The notes under the pieces were generated by a model. That model was not told where the DNA came from. It did no database searches and saw only the letters and a list, made by a program, of their open reading frames with translations. From the NCBI GenBank assembly GCA_022837595.1, contig JALHFX010000057.1, positions 1 to 13,072 of the forward strand: a DNA stretch of 13,072 nt, in the 5' to 3' direction. This DNA is from Propionibacterium sp. (GTDB lineage Bacteria > Actinomycetota > Actinomycetes > Propionibacteriales > Propionibacteriaceae). Every line of letters begins with the position of its first letter. The first letter of the stretch is position 1. The position numbers were made by a program, and so were the translations under genes. This document shows, piece by piece, positions 1 through 7,907 of the stretch.

Positions 1-46
1 CTCCCGCAGTCGGGACGAGTTCAGAACTAACCAGAAAGGCTTCGGA

Positions 47-3000
47 ATGCTTCAGCTGTCGAAAGTCCGCAAGTCGTACACGACTGCAGACTTCACGCAG
101 GTGGCACTGGACGACGTGTCGATCGCCTTTCGCGACAACGAATTCGTCGCGGTCCTCGGCCCGTCGGGTTCAGGTAAGACGACGATGCTGAACATCATCG
201 GTGGCCTCGATCACTACGATTCGGGCGACCTCATCATTGATGGCATCTCGACCAAGCAGTACAAAGACCGCGACTGGGATACCTATCGCAACAACCGCAT
301 CGGCTTCGTTTTCCAGAGCTACAACCTGATTCCGCACCAGACGGTGCTCGCCAACGTCGAACTCGCGCTCACCCTATCGGGCGTTTCGCCGGGCGAACGC
401 AAGGAACGGGCGGCCGCAGCGCTCGAAGAGGTCGGCTTGGGCGATCACATCCACAAGCGTCCGAGCCAGCTGTCGGGTGGTCAGATGCAGCGGGTCGCGA
501 TCGCCCGTGCACTGATCAACGATCCGGAGATCCTGCTCGCCGACGAACCGACCGGCGCGCTCGACTCGAAGACGAGCACCCAGATCATGAATCTGCTCAC
601 CGAGATCGCCCACGATCGTCTGGTCGTCATGGTCACGCACAACCCCGAACTGGCCGAGCGGTACGCGAATCGCATCGTCAACCTGCGCGACGGCATGGTG
701 GTGGACGACACCAACCCGTTCGACCCAACTACCGAAGATCTACGACTGAGCGACAAGACCGTCAAGAAGACCTCGATGTCGTTCTTCACGGCTATCGCCC
801 TGTCGTTCAACAACTTGATGACCAAAAAGGGCCGGACGCTGATGACTTCCTTTGCAGGAAGCATCGGCATCATCGGTATCGCGGCGATCCTCGCCCTGGC
901 CACCGGCGTCAACAACTACATCAAGAGCATTGAGGAAGACACGCTGTCGGTCTATCCCTTGACGATCCAAAATCAGGGACTCGATATGACCGCCATGCTC
1001 GCCATGTCACCCGATATGAGCAGTAGCAGCGATGCCGACTCGGCAGGCAGCGGCAGTGATCTACACGAGATCCAGATGATGACGAAGATGTTCTCCAGCA
1101 TCGGGTCGAACGATCTGGCAGCCCTGAAGAAGTACCTCGATGCTGACGGCGGCAATATCGACGATTACGTGAATTCGATTGAGTATTCCTACAACGTCAC
1201 ACCGCAGATTTTCAGCCCGGACACGACTGATGGGGTAAGGCAGGTCAACCCCGATCAGACCTTCGCCGCACTCGGATTCGGGCCGGGTTCAACATCCAAC
1301 CCGATGATGAGCGCCAGCATGAGCACCAATATCTTCCGCCAGATGATGGGTGACACCACACTGGTCGAAGGACAATATGACCTGGTGAAAGGTCGGTGGC
1401 CGACCGCCGCCGATGAGCTGCTCGTGGTGCTGACCGAAAACGGCGGAATAAGCGACTACGTACTTTTCACAATCGGATTACGCGATCCTGCCGAACTAGA
1501 TCGAATGGTCCAGCAACTCATTGACGAACAAGAAGTCGTAGTACCTGAAGGCGAACGTCTGGATCTCAGCTACGACGACATCATGGGAGTCTCGTTCAAA
1601 CTGGTCGACGCCGCCGATTTCTATACCTACGACCAGACCTATAACGTCTGGACGGATAAGCGAAATGACACCGCGTTCATGAGAAACCTGGTGAACGACG
1701 GTGAAGAATTGCACATCACGGGTATCGTCCAGCCGAAGAACGGAGCCGCTGCTGCATTGATGCCCGGCATCTACTTCACCCCTGAGCTGACGGCTGACTT
1801 GATCAGTCAGTCCGCGCGCACCGAGATCGTCAAGAGACAGCTCGCCGAACCAGATATCAACGTCTTCTCCGGGCGTTCTTTCACCGATGAGGCAGAGAAC
1901 CCGACGAACAGCGAGTTCGATATGAGTTCGCTGATGAGTATTGATGAAAGCAAGCTGGCAGCTGCCTTCACCTTCGATGAATCAGCGCTATCGATGGACT
2001 TATCGGGGCTGAGCCTCGATTTTTCCGGCCTCAACCTTGATACCTCCGCGATGGACCTCGACCTGACGAATATGCAGATCGATACCTCAGCGCTTCCCGA
2101 GATGGACTTGATGGGCATTGTCGGCCAACTCGATTTCAATCTGGGCGACGTCGACACCGATCTGGCCCGCGAAGTCGCGGCAGGGCTCATCCGAGGCTAT
2201 CTGGACTACTGCACCGACAACAATGTGGATCCGATCGATGTGCGGACGAACCTGCCCGCCTTCATCGACACCGATACCGGGCAGGAGCTCGTCGAGCAGG
2301 CTGGTGGGATCATCGATCTGAGTGACCTGCAGGAGCAATTGCAGACCATCCTCGGCGACTATATGCAGCAGGTCATGGCGACATTCATGGGGCAGATCTC
2401 CGATCAATTCGGCACTGTTCTGCAAGACGAAATCGGCACCGCCATCACCATACAACTCAGCACCGCGCTGGAATCCTCGATGAACCAGCTCGTCAGCAAT
2501 ATGTCCAACGCGATGGGTATCGATGAACAGGCGTTCATGGACGCCTTTCAGTTCAACATGAACGAGGAGGACCTTGCGCAGTTGATGATGGCGATGATGA
2601 CGACCGGGCAGACCTCCTTTGAAGGTAACCTGCAGAAGCTCGGATACGCCGATTTCGCAAAACCATCGAACATCGATATCTATCCGAAAGACTTCGAGAG
2701 CAAAGCTCAGGTCATTACGGTTCTGGACAACTACAACGCCCAGATGAAGGCCGACGGCGACGAAGAGAAGGTCATCACCTATACCGATTTCGTGGGCGCA
2801 CTGATGTCGTCGGTGACCGACATCATCAATACCATCAGCTACGTGTTGATCGCATTCGTCGCGATCTCGCTGGTGGTTTCGTCCATCATGATCGGAGTCA
2901 TCACCTACATCTCGGTTTTGGAACGCAAGAAGGAGATCGGCATCCTGCGCTCGATCGGCGCCAGCAAACGCGATATCCGGCGGGTCTTCAACGCGGAGAC

Positions 3001-3235
3001 TCTGATCGTCGGCTTTGTGGCCGGCGCGGTCGGCATCGCCGTCACCGTCTTGTTGACCATCCCAACGAATATCATCGTGAAATCGCGCTTCAATATCACC
3101 AATGTGGCCCACCTCCCCTGGCAGGCCGCAATAGTTCTGGTGGCGATCAGTATGGGGCTGACGTTCTTGGCCGGATTGATCCCATCTTCGGCGGCCTCCC
3201 GCAGGGATCCTGTTGAGACCCTGCGCAGCGAGTGA
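47..3235 (+). CDS. ABC transporter, ATPase fused to MacB/FtsX-type permease with giant external domain
   Basis: A single 1062-residue chain carries an ABC ATPase followed by a permease, so a homodimer would be a complete transporter. Seen in the ATPase: Walker A GPSGSGKTT (38-46), signature LSGGQ (142-146), Walker B ending LLADEPTGALD (D166, E167) and the switch histidine in VTHN (H198). One membrane segment lies at about 268-289. Roughly 640 external residues follow, then three segments at about 929-958, 985-1010 and 1024-1048. The tail RRDPVETLRSE and the cytoplasmic loop ERKKEIGILRSIGAS (from 959) are FtsX/MacB hallmarks. MacB-like proteins are usually mechanotransmitters or exporters of peptides, antibiotics or lipids; the substrate here is unknown. 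The external domain is far larger than that of MacB, is Met-rich in places, and holds a heptapeptide array at 642-683. The ATG start has AGAAAGG at 33-39, seven bases upstream; the frame is open leftward but has no other start codon. Confidence 0.96.
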   Translation: MLQLSKVRKSYTTADFTQVALDDVSIAFRDNEFVAVLGPSGSGKTTMLNIIGGLDHYDSGDLIIDGISTKQYKDRDWDTYRNNRIGFVFQSYNLIPHQTVLANVELALTLSGVSPGERKERAAAALEEVGLGDHIHKRPSQLSGGQMQRVAIARALINDPEILLADEPTGALDSKTSTQIMNLLTEIAHDRLVVMVTHNPELAERYANRIVNLRDGMVVDDTNPFDPTTEDLRLSDKTVKKTSMSFFTAIALSFNNLMTKKGRTLMTSFAGSIGIIGIAAILALATGVNNYIKSIEEDTLSVYPLTIQNQGLDMTAMLAMSPDMSSSSDADSAGSGSDLHEIQMMTKMFSSIGSNDLAALKKYLDADGGNIDDYVNSIEYSYNVTPQIFSPDTTDGVRQVNPDQTFAALGFGPGSTSNPMMSASMSTNIFRQMMGDTTLVEGQYDLVKGRWPTAADELLVVLTENGGISDYVLFTIGLRDPAELDRMVQQLIDEQEVVVPEGERLDLSYDDIMGVSFKLVDAADFYTYDQTYNVWTDKRNDTAFMRNLVNDGEELHITGIVQPKNGAAAALMPGIYFTPELTADLISQSARTEIVKRQLAEPDINVFSGRSFTDEAENPTNSEFDMSSLMSIDESKLAAAFTFDESALSMDLSGLSLDFSGLNLDTSAMDLDLTNMQIDTSALPEMDLMGIVGQLDFNLGDVDTDLAREVAAGLIRGYLDYCTDNNVDPIDVRTNLPAFIDTDTGQELVEQAGGIIDLSDLQEQLQTILGDYMQQVMATFMGQISDQFGTVLQDEIGTAITIQLSTALESSMNQLVSNMSNAMGIDEQAFMDAFQFNMNEEDLAQLMMAMMTTGQTSFEGNLQKLGYADFAKPSNIDIYPKDFESKAQVITVLDNYNAQMKADGDEEKVITYTDFVGALMSSVTDIINTISYVLIAFVAISLVVSSIMIGVITYISVLERKKEIGILRSIGASKRDIRRVFNAETLIVGFVAGAVGIAVTVLLTIPTNIIVKSRFNITNVAHLPWQAAIVLVAISMGLTFLAGLIPSSAASRRDPVETLRSE
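1970..2095 (+). repeat. six consecutive heptapeptide repeats inside the ABC protein
   Basis: Residues 642-683 of the ABC protein read as six back-to-back seven-residue units with the pattern x-hydrophobic-Asp-x-Ser/Thr-x-Leu/Met, for example SMDLSGL (649-655), SLDFSGL (656-662) and QIDTSAL (677-683). Asp is at position 3 of every unit, and Leu or Met closes each one. A seventh diverged unit, SIDESKL (631-637), precedes them after a four-residue interruption. The DNA copies differ at many bases, so this is an old repeat kept at protein level, not a recent slippage tract. It lies in the predicted external domain. Confidence 0.8.
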
Positions 3236-3288
3236 GCTCACGCTACCCACCCGAGCCGGTAAGGTCAGAAGCGGTCGGAACCACCGAT

Positions 3289-3318
3289 TTGGTATCCCGA
3301 TCGGGTTGCGGTTATCTG
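3289..3318 (+). promoter_or_regulatory. weak candidate promoter with palindromic spacer before the yggS-like gene
   Basis: In the 105-bp gap after the ABC gene, TTGGTA (3289-3294) and TATCTG (3313-3318) sit 18 bp apart as possible -35 and -10 boxes. The spacer contains the perfect 10-bp palindrome CCCGATCGGG (3296-3305), which could be an operator. The match to consensus is partial, so this is a suggestion only. I see no convincing terminator hairpin with a T-tract in this gap. Confidence 0.25.
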
Positions 3319-3340
3319 ATCTGACAGCGAAGAAAGAAGC

Positions 3341-4141
3341 ATGATGTCCACAGTCGATGCAGACACCCCCGAAGCCCCGCAGCATCCTCACGCGGAGACC
3401 GTCGAGGAGTTCCGGGCCGCGATCGCAGCGGTCCGGGCGAAGATGGCCGCGGCAGCACAGCGTGCCGGGCGGGACGAATCCGAGATTCGGCTGCTGCCGG
3501 TGAGTAAGACGGTTCCCGAACCTCGTTTGAGGGTGGCCATTGAGGCCGGCTGTCACCAGTTGGGCGAGAACAAAGTCCAGGAGGCCAAACGCAAGGCTGA
3601 GAACCTCGCTGATCTCAACGTCGATTGGTCGCTGATCGGGCACTTGCAAACCAACAAGGCCAAAGATGTGGCCCGGTTCGCGTCCGAGTTCCAGGCGCTG
3701 GACAGTCTGCGGGCCGCTGAAGCCCTTGACCGTCGACTTCAGGCAGCCGGACGCAGCCTCGATGTCTTCGTCCAGGTGAATACCTCGGCTGAGGACCAGA
3801 AGTACGGGCTGGCGCCCGACGACGTTGTCGGTTTTCTGCGCGAGCTACCGAAGTTCGAGACCCTGCGCGTCCAAGGGCTCATGACGTTGGCACTGTTCAC
3901 GCCCGATACCGAGCGTGTGCGGGCCTGCTTCGTGTTGCTGCGTAATCTGCGCGATCGCGTCCGCGACACTGATCCCGACCTGATCGGTCCCGGAGAGCTT
4001 TCGATGGGCATGTCAGGAGACTATGAGGTCGCCATCGAAGAGGGCTCGACCTGTGTGCGGGTCGGGCAGGCGATCTTCGGGGCGCGTAGCTACCCGGACA
4101 GCTACTATTGGCCGCCGCAGCGTCCGTCCGGTGAAGTCTGA
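3341..4141 (+). CDS. YggS/PROSC-family pyridoxal phosphate homeostasis protein
   Basis: This is a PLP-binding, alanine-racemase-fold TIM-barrel protein of the YggS/YlmE/PLPBP family. Family members buffer cytosolic PLP and affect amino-acid pools; no catalytic reaction is established for them. Seen: LLPVSKTV with the PLP-binding lysine K56, GENKVQEAKRK, WSLIGHLQTNKAK, VQVNTSAEDQKYG, QGLMTLA and the C-terminal phosphate-binding block LSMGMSGDYEVAIEEGST followed by VRVGQAIFGAR. The 266 residues exceed the usual ~230 because of an N-terminal extension of about 20 residues (MMSTVDADTPEAPQ...). Two adjacent ATGs, at 3341 and 3344, are possible starts; AGAAAG at 3331-3336 is spaced better for the second (7 bases) than the first (4). 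In many actinobacteria the homologue lies in the division cluster between ftsZ and sepF. Here the neighbours are transporters, so this may be a relocated gene or a second copy. Confidence 0.95.
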   Translation: MMSTVDADTPEAPQHPHAETVEEFRAAIAAVRAKMAAAAQRAGRDESEIRLLPVSKTVPEPRLRVAIEAGCHQLGENKVQEAKRKAENLADLNVDWSLIGHLQTNKAKDVARFASEFQALDSLRAAEALDRRLQAAGRSLDVFVQVNTSAEDQKYGLAPDDVVGFLRELPKFETLRVQGLMTLALFTPDTERVRACFVLLRNLRDRVRDTDPDLIGPGELSMGMSGDYEVAIEEGSTCVRVGQAIFGARSYPDSYYWPPQRPSGEV

Positions 4142-4168
4142 GCAGAAGAGCTGAGCAGCGCCCGCCAC

Positions 4169-4174
4169 TAAAAT
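4169..4174 (+). promoter_or_regulatory. candidate -10 box before the AspT-like transporter gene
   Basis: TAAAAT (4169-4174) is a good -10 hexamer 32 bp before the ATG at 4207 and lies in a locally AT-rich patch of the 65-bp gap. No convincing -35 is visible at 16-19 bp upstream. The RBS AGAAAGAAGG (4193-4202) follows, four bases before the start codon. If the box is real, the transporter gene has its own start site separate from the yggS-like gene. Confidence 0.35.
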
Positions 4175-4206
4175 CGAACTGCCTCCTGGTCTAGAAAGAA
4201 GGCCTG

Positions 4207-5772
4207 ATGATCGACTTCTTGGCCGCAAACCCCCTTGTCACCATCATGGGCGTGCTCGCCTTGGGCGCACTCTTCGGCCAGATCAAGTTCGGACCACTGC
4301 GCTTCGGTGCGGCTGGCGCACTGTTCATCGGCCTGCTGGTGGGCATGCTCAGCCCCAGATTGAGCGAAGGCATGGGTTTGGTGAAGGCGCTCGGGGTGGT
4401 GCTCTTCTGTTACGCGGTAGGCCTGGCTGCCGGGTCGACATTCGTCTCCGATCTGAAGCGGCAATGGGGATTGATGCTGGTCAGCATCGTCGGGTTGATC
4501 GTGATGGCCGGGTTCAGCATCGCAGGAGGACGCCTCGTCGGGCTCAATGCTTCACATGTCTCCGGATTGTTCGCCGGGGTACTCACCTCACCGGCCATCG
4601 ACGCGGCATTGGAGGCAACCGACGGGTCAGCCGACACATTGGTGGGCTATGCGGTCTCGTATCCGACGGGCGTCATCGTCGCCCTCATCGTCGTCGCGAT
4701 CTTCGCGACCAAACGCTGGCCGGGTATGCGCGACAATGTCTCGATGGCCGAAGCCGGTATCACGGCCACGAGCACCCATGTCACCCGGGATACGCCGATC
4801 CCCGATATCCCCGGGTGGCCGAACCAGATCCGGATGAGTTACCTGCGCAGGCGCGGCAAGATGCGACTGATCACCCGTGCAGACGAACTACACGACGGCG
4901 ATATCGTCCTGGTCGTCGGGATGCCCGATGATGTTCAGACCGCAGTTGACTACCTCGGGTACCCAAGTTCTGCGACGCTCACCGAGAACCGTCGCGATGT
5001 CGACTTCCGACGGTTCGTGATTTCCAATCCGCGGCTGGCCGGGCGAACGATCGGAGATATCAATGTACGCGAACACCTCGACGGGATCATCACACGGGTC
5101 CGCCGTGGCGATCTCGAAATGCTCGCCACCGATGACCTGATCCTCCAGCCCGGTGACCGGGTGCTGTGCGTCGTGCCCCGCGGACGCCTCGGCGATGCGC
5201 AGGATTTCTTCGGCGATTCGGAGTCTCGTATCTCTCAGGTGGATGCGCTGACGCTCGGCCTCGGAATCGCCCTTGGTCTGCTCGCAGGCGCGGTCACGAT
5301 CCCACTACCCGGCGGTCTCACCTTCCAGCTCGGGACCGCAGCCGGCCCGCTGATCGTCGGCATGGTGCTGGGTGCGCTACATCGCACCGGGCCGTTCCGC
5401 TGGGATCTACCGCACAGCATCAATGCGTTGCTGCGTCAGCTGGGCCTGATGATCTTCCTCGCTTGCGTGGGTCTGGCGACTGGGCCCGCGTTCATCTCGC
5501 AGGCCTTCTCGCTCACTGGTTTGAAGCTGATTCTGCTTTCGGCGGTCAGCCTGATCCTTGGCGGGGCGATCTTGCTGGTCGGAGCTCGATTGATCGGCCT
5601 GTCGGCGCAGCGCGCGGTGGGCGGTTTCGCCGGATTCGTCGGCCAGCCTGCCGTGCTGGGTTACGCGAACTCGCTGGTCAACGACGAGCGAATCGATTCG
5701 GCCTATGGTGCGCTCTTCGCGCTCGGCACCGTGGTGAAGATTCTGCTCGTCCAAGTGATCGCACTGGCCTGA
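4207..5772 (+). CDS. AspT/YidE-family (AAEx) membrane transporter with two RCK_C domains
   Basis: This 521-residue inner-membrane protein has the duplicated architecture of the aspartate:alanine exchanger family. About five hydrophobic segments (residues ~8-165) are followed by a soluble middle with two TrkA-C/RCK_C-type domains (about 205-255 and 270-335), then about five more segments (~348-521). Family marks are the short re-entrant motifs GLFAGVLTSPAIDAALE in the first half and GGFAGFVGQPAVLGYANS in the second, plus MRLITRADELHDGDIVLVVG and LILQPGDRVLCVVPRGR in the RCK_C parts. Characterised relatives exchange aspartate for alanine (AspT) or export succinate (SucE of corynebacteria). The substrate cannot be read from the sequence, so a dicarboxylate or amino-acid anion is only an inference. 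The RCK_C domains suggest gating by a small ligand. Start: ATG with AGAAAGAAGG four bases upstream. The length is a little under YidE (~553). Confidence 0.94.
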   Translation: MIDFLAANPLVTIMGVLALGALFGQIKFGPLRFGAAGALFIGLLVGMLSPRLSEGMGLVKALGVVLFCYAVGLAAGSTFVSDLKRQWGLMLVSIVGLIVMAGFSIAGGRLVGLNASHVSGLFAGVLTSPAIDAALEATDGSADTLVGYAVSYPTGVIVALIVVAIFATKRWPGMRDNVSMAEAGITATSTHVTRDTPIPDIPGWPNQIRMSYLRRRGKMRLITRADELHDGDIVLVVGMPDDVQTAVDYLGYPSSATLTENRRDVDFRRFVISNPRLAGRTIGDINVREHLDGIITRVRRGDLEMLATDDLILQPGDRVLCVVPRGRLGDAQDFFGDSESRISQVDALTLGLGIALGLLAGAVTIPLPGGLTFQLGTAAGPLIVGMVLGALHRTGPFRWDLPHSINALLRQLGLMIFLACVGLATGPAFISQAFSLTGLKLILLSAVSLILGGAILLVGARLIGLSAQRAVGGFAGFVGQPAVLGYANSLVNDERIDSAYGALFALGTVVKILLVQVIALA

Positions 5773-5866
5773 GGGTGATATCGAGACAGGATTGTTTGGG
5801 GCCCCGGGTCGCCGGGTGCCAGCCGTTGTCGGGGCTGTCTGTCAGAATGGCTGGGTGGCAAACCGC

Positions 5867-7153
5867 ATGAGCCAGCTGGCAGCAAACATCCGTACCCGCG
5901 GCCTCGTGAATTCGATACGTCGGTCGACTGCGTTCGTCGTTGGCAACGCCGCGGCAGTCGCCTCCAGGGTGAGTGGACGCGGGACCGGGGCGTCGATCAA
6001 GGGTGCGTTGATGATGCGCATCTACCCCGGTTACTTCCGCGAACTGCTCGCAGGTAAACGCATCGGGGTGGTTTCGGGGACCAATGGCAAGACGACCACA
6101 ACGCATCTGCTGACAGCTGCGTTGCGTGAGTCGGTAAGTGATCCGAACGATGTGGTGACCAATGCCGATGGCGCGAACCTGCGCGAAGGCGTGGTCTCCG
6201 CGCTATCCGCGCGCCCCAAAGCGCCAATCGCGATCTTGGAGGTCGATGAGCAAGTCGTGCCCGATGTGATCGCGCACGGGGATCCCGAGACCTTGATCAT
6301 GCTGAACTTCAGCCGCGACCAGCTCGACCGGCATCATGAGATCAACGCGCTCGGCAGGAAATGGCGCACGGCATTGACAGCCGCAGGTCAATCAGCACCG
6401 ATCGTCATCGCGAATGCCAAGGATCCGCTGGTCACCTGGGCTGCGGAGGCTGCCACGAAAGTGGTCTGGGTCGACATGGGCACCGGCTGGACACAGGACG
6501 CCGCGCTCTGCCCGCAATGCAGCACCATCCTCGAATATGAGCCCTCCGGACGCTGGCATTGTCCTGGATGCCCGCTGGCTGAGCACGAACCCGACTACCG
6601 TGTCGAAGGCGACGAGGTGATCGAAGCGGACGGTGAACGCTGGCCGCTTCAACTCCACGTTCCGGGTCGCTTCAATAAAGGCAACGCCGCTTGTGCATTG
6701 GCCGCCGCCGTCGAGATGGGCGTTTTCGAGCCCGTCGCGTTGAAGGGAATGCGCACCGTACAGGCCCCAGCCGGACGTTTCGCGATCGGTACCTACGGTG
6801 ACACCAAGGCAAGACTGGTGCTGGCGAAGAATCCGGCCGGATGGGCCGAATCACTGTTGGTGATGGAGACCGACCCGGTAATTCTCGCAATCGATTCCGC
6901 GATCGCCGACGGCACCGACGTCAGCTGGTTGTGGGATGTCGACTACGAAGGATTGCGTGGCCGTAAGGTGATCGCGACCGGCCCCAGGGCCACCGATCTG
7001 GCGATCCGCTTGAGCTACGCGGAGGTGGAGCACGAAGTGATCCCCGACATCGCCGACGCTGTGGCGGGTCCATTCGACGGCACCGTTGATGTGCTGAGTA
7101 CGTATTCGGCATTCCTGCGGTTGTGCCGCATGGGAGGGGTGGAGCTGAAGTGA
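5867..7153 (+). CDS. murT: lipid II isoglutaminyl synthase, Mur ligase-like subunit MurT
   Basis: MurT is the ATP-using, lipid II-binding subunit that, with GatD, converts the alpha-carboxyl of the stem-peptide D-glutamate to an amide, giving D-isoglutamine on the cytoplasmic face of the membrane. Seen, numbering from ATG 5867: P-loop SGTNGKTTTT (70-79), NADGANLREGV, LEVDEQVVPDV, the Mur-ligase signature NFSRDQLDRHHEIN (R150-D154), and a Cys4 zinc ribbon (C215, C218, C232, C235) typical of MurT and absent from MurC-F. The C-terminal DUF1727 domain begins near GRFAIGTYGD and includes KNPAGWAESLLV and DGTDVSWLWDVDYE. At 428 residues it fits the family. The stop overlaps the gatD start. The start is uncertain: ATG 5867 has only a poor GGGTGG upstream, and GTG 5855 is an alternative. 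The open frame reaches a TTG at 5792, but that N-terminus is unlike the family. Confidence 0.95.
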   Translation: MSQLAANIRTRGLVNSIRRSTAFVVGNAAAVASRVSGRGTGASIKGALMMRIYPGYFRELLAGKRIGVVSGTNGKTTTTHLLTAALRESVSDPNDVVTNADGANLREGVVSALSARPKAPIAILEVDEQVVPDVIAHGDPETLIMLNFSRDQLDRHHEINALGRKWRTALTAAGQSAPIVIANAKDPLVTWAAEAATKVVWVDMGTGWTQDAALCPQCSTILEYEPSGRWHCPGCPLAEHEPDYRVEGDEVIEADGERWPLQLHVPGRFNKGNAACALAAAVEMGVFEPVALKGMRTVQAPAGRFAIGTYGDTKARLVLAKNPAGWAESLLVMETDPVILAIDSAIADGTDVSWLWDVDYEGLRGRKVIATGPRATDLAIRLSYAEVEHEVIPDIADAVAGPFDGTVDVLSTYSAFLRLCRMGGVELK

Positions 7154-7899
7154 CCCACAAGATCGTTGTCGTTTATCAGTCACTGCTGGGCATCTACGGA
7201 GACCGCGGTAATGCGATGGTGCTCACCAAGCGTTTGAACTGGCGCGGGATCGATGCCGAGCTCATCATGGTCGAACCGGGTGAGCCGGTGCCCGACGATG
7301 CCCTGATCTATCTGCTGGGCGGTGGTGAAGACCGGGCCCAGGTGGCCGCGGTGAAGGCTTTGGAAGCTGATCGCGGTTTGCATCGCGGTCTGGACGCGGG
7401 CGCTGTGCTCTTCGCAGTGTGCGCAGGCTATCAACTCTGCGGGCATTCGTTCACGGTCGGCGACGCCGATGAGGTCTTCAGCGGGTTGGGGCTGCTGGAC
7501 ATCGAGACCCGGCGCGGCGATGAGCGTGCCGTCGGTGAGATCCTCACCCAGTGGACGAAGCCGGACGGTTCGACATCGTTCATCACCGGATTCGAGAACC
7601 ACGGTGGCTTCACCCAGCTGGGCTCACAGGCGGCCCCCCTGGCCAAAGTCGAGGTGGGAGTCGGTAACGGTACCGACGGTTTCGATGGCGCAGTGCAAGG
7701 ACGAGTGATCGGCACCTATCCGCACGGACCGGTGCTACCACGTAATCCCGAGTTCGCCGATTACCTGCTCGAACTGGCCCTAGGGTACTCGCTCGACCCG
7801 TTGCCGCGTCCCGATGTCAACGCCGAGCATGAGCAATTGCGCGCCGAGCGGCTTCACATCGCCCGGACGACGAAGAACCGCGCCGAGCAGACCCGTTGA
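7150..7899 (+). CDS. gatD: lipid II isoglutaminyl synthase, glutamine amidotransferase subunit GatD
   Basis: GatD is a class I (CobB/CobQ-like) glutaminase that releases ammonia from glutamine and channels it to MurT. Its 249 residues fit the family. Seen: N-terminal VVYQSLLGIYGDRGNAMVL, oxyanion-loop region YLLGGGEDRAQ, nucleophile C91 in AVCAGYQLCG, R126 in GDERAVGE (the likely counterpart of the glutamine-binding arginine), the ENHGGFT block, and catalytic H192 in GTYPHGPVLPRNP. GatD lacks the usual third triad residue, which MurT supplies as an aspartate. The GTG start shares four bases (GTGA) with the murT stop and has GTGGAG at 7139-7144, so translation is probably coupled at about 1:1. 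The open frame extends to an ATG at 7123 inside murT; I rejected that start because the family N-terminus begins at THKIVVVYQ. Confidence 0.96.
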   Translation: MTHKIVVVYQSLLGIYGDRGNAMVLTKRLNWRGIDAELIMVEPGEPVPDDALIYLLGGGEDRAQVAAVKALEADRGLHRGLDAGAVLFAVCAGYQLCGHSFTVGDADEVFSGLGLLDIETRRGDERAVGEILTQWTKPDGSTSFITGFENHGGFTQLGSQAAPLAKVEVGVGNGTDGFDGAVQGRVIGTYPHGPVLPRNPEFADYLLELALGYSLDPLPRPDVNAEHEQLRAERLHIARTTKNRAEQTR

Positions 7900-7907
7900 G
7901 CGACCCC

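Noticed and set aside
1..30. Possible C-terminus of an upstream gene, frame 1, ending in TAA at 28-30
   Set aside because: Only nine codons are visible and another frame is also open, so no gene can be supported.
2087..3649. 520-codon open frame on the minus strand opposite the ABC gene and the start of the yggS-like gene
   Set aside because: It crosses two well-supported plus-strand genes and their gap. Its product is rich in His, Arg, Asp and Gly with no recognisable motif, as expected for an antisense shadow in GC-rich DNA.
5792..5866. Longer MurT beginning at TTG 5792
   Set aside because: The added residues do not resemble the family, and no RBS precedes the TTG.
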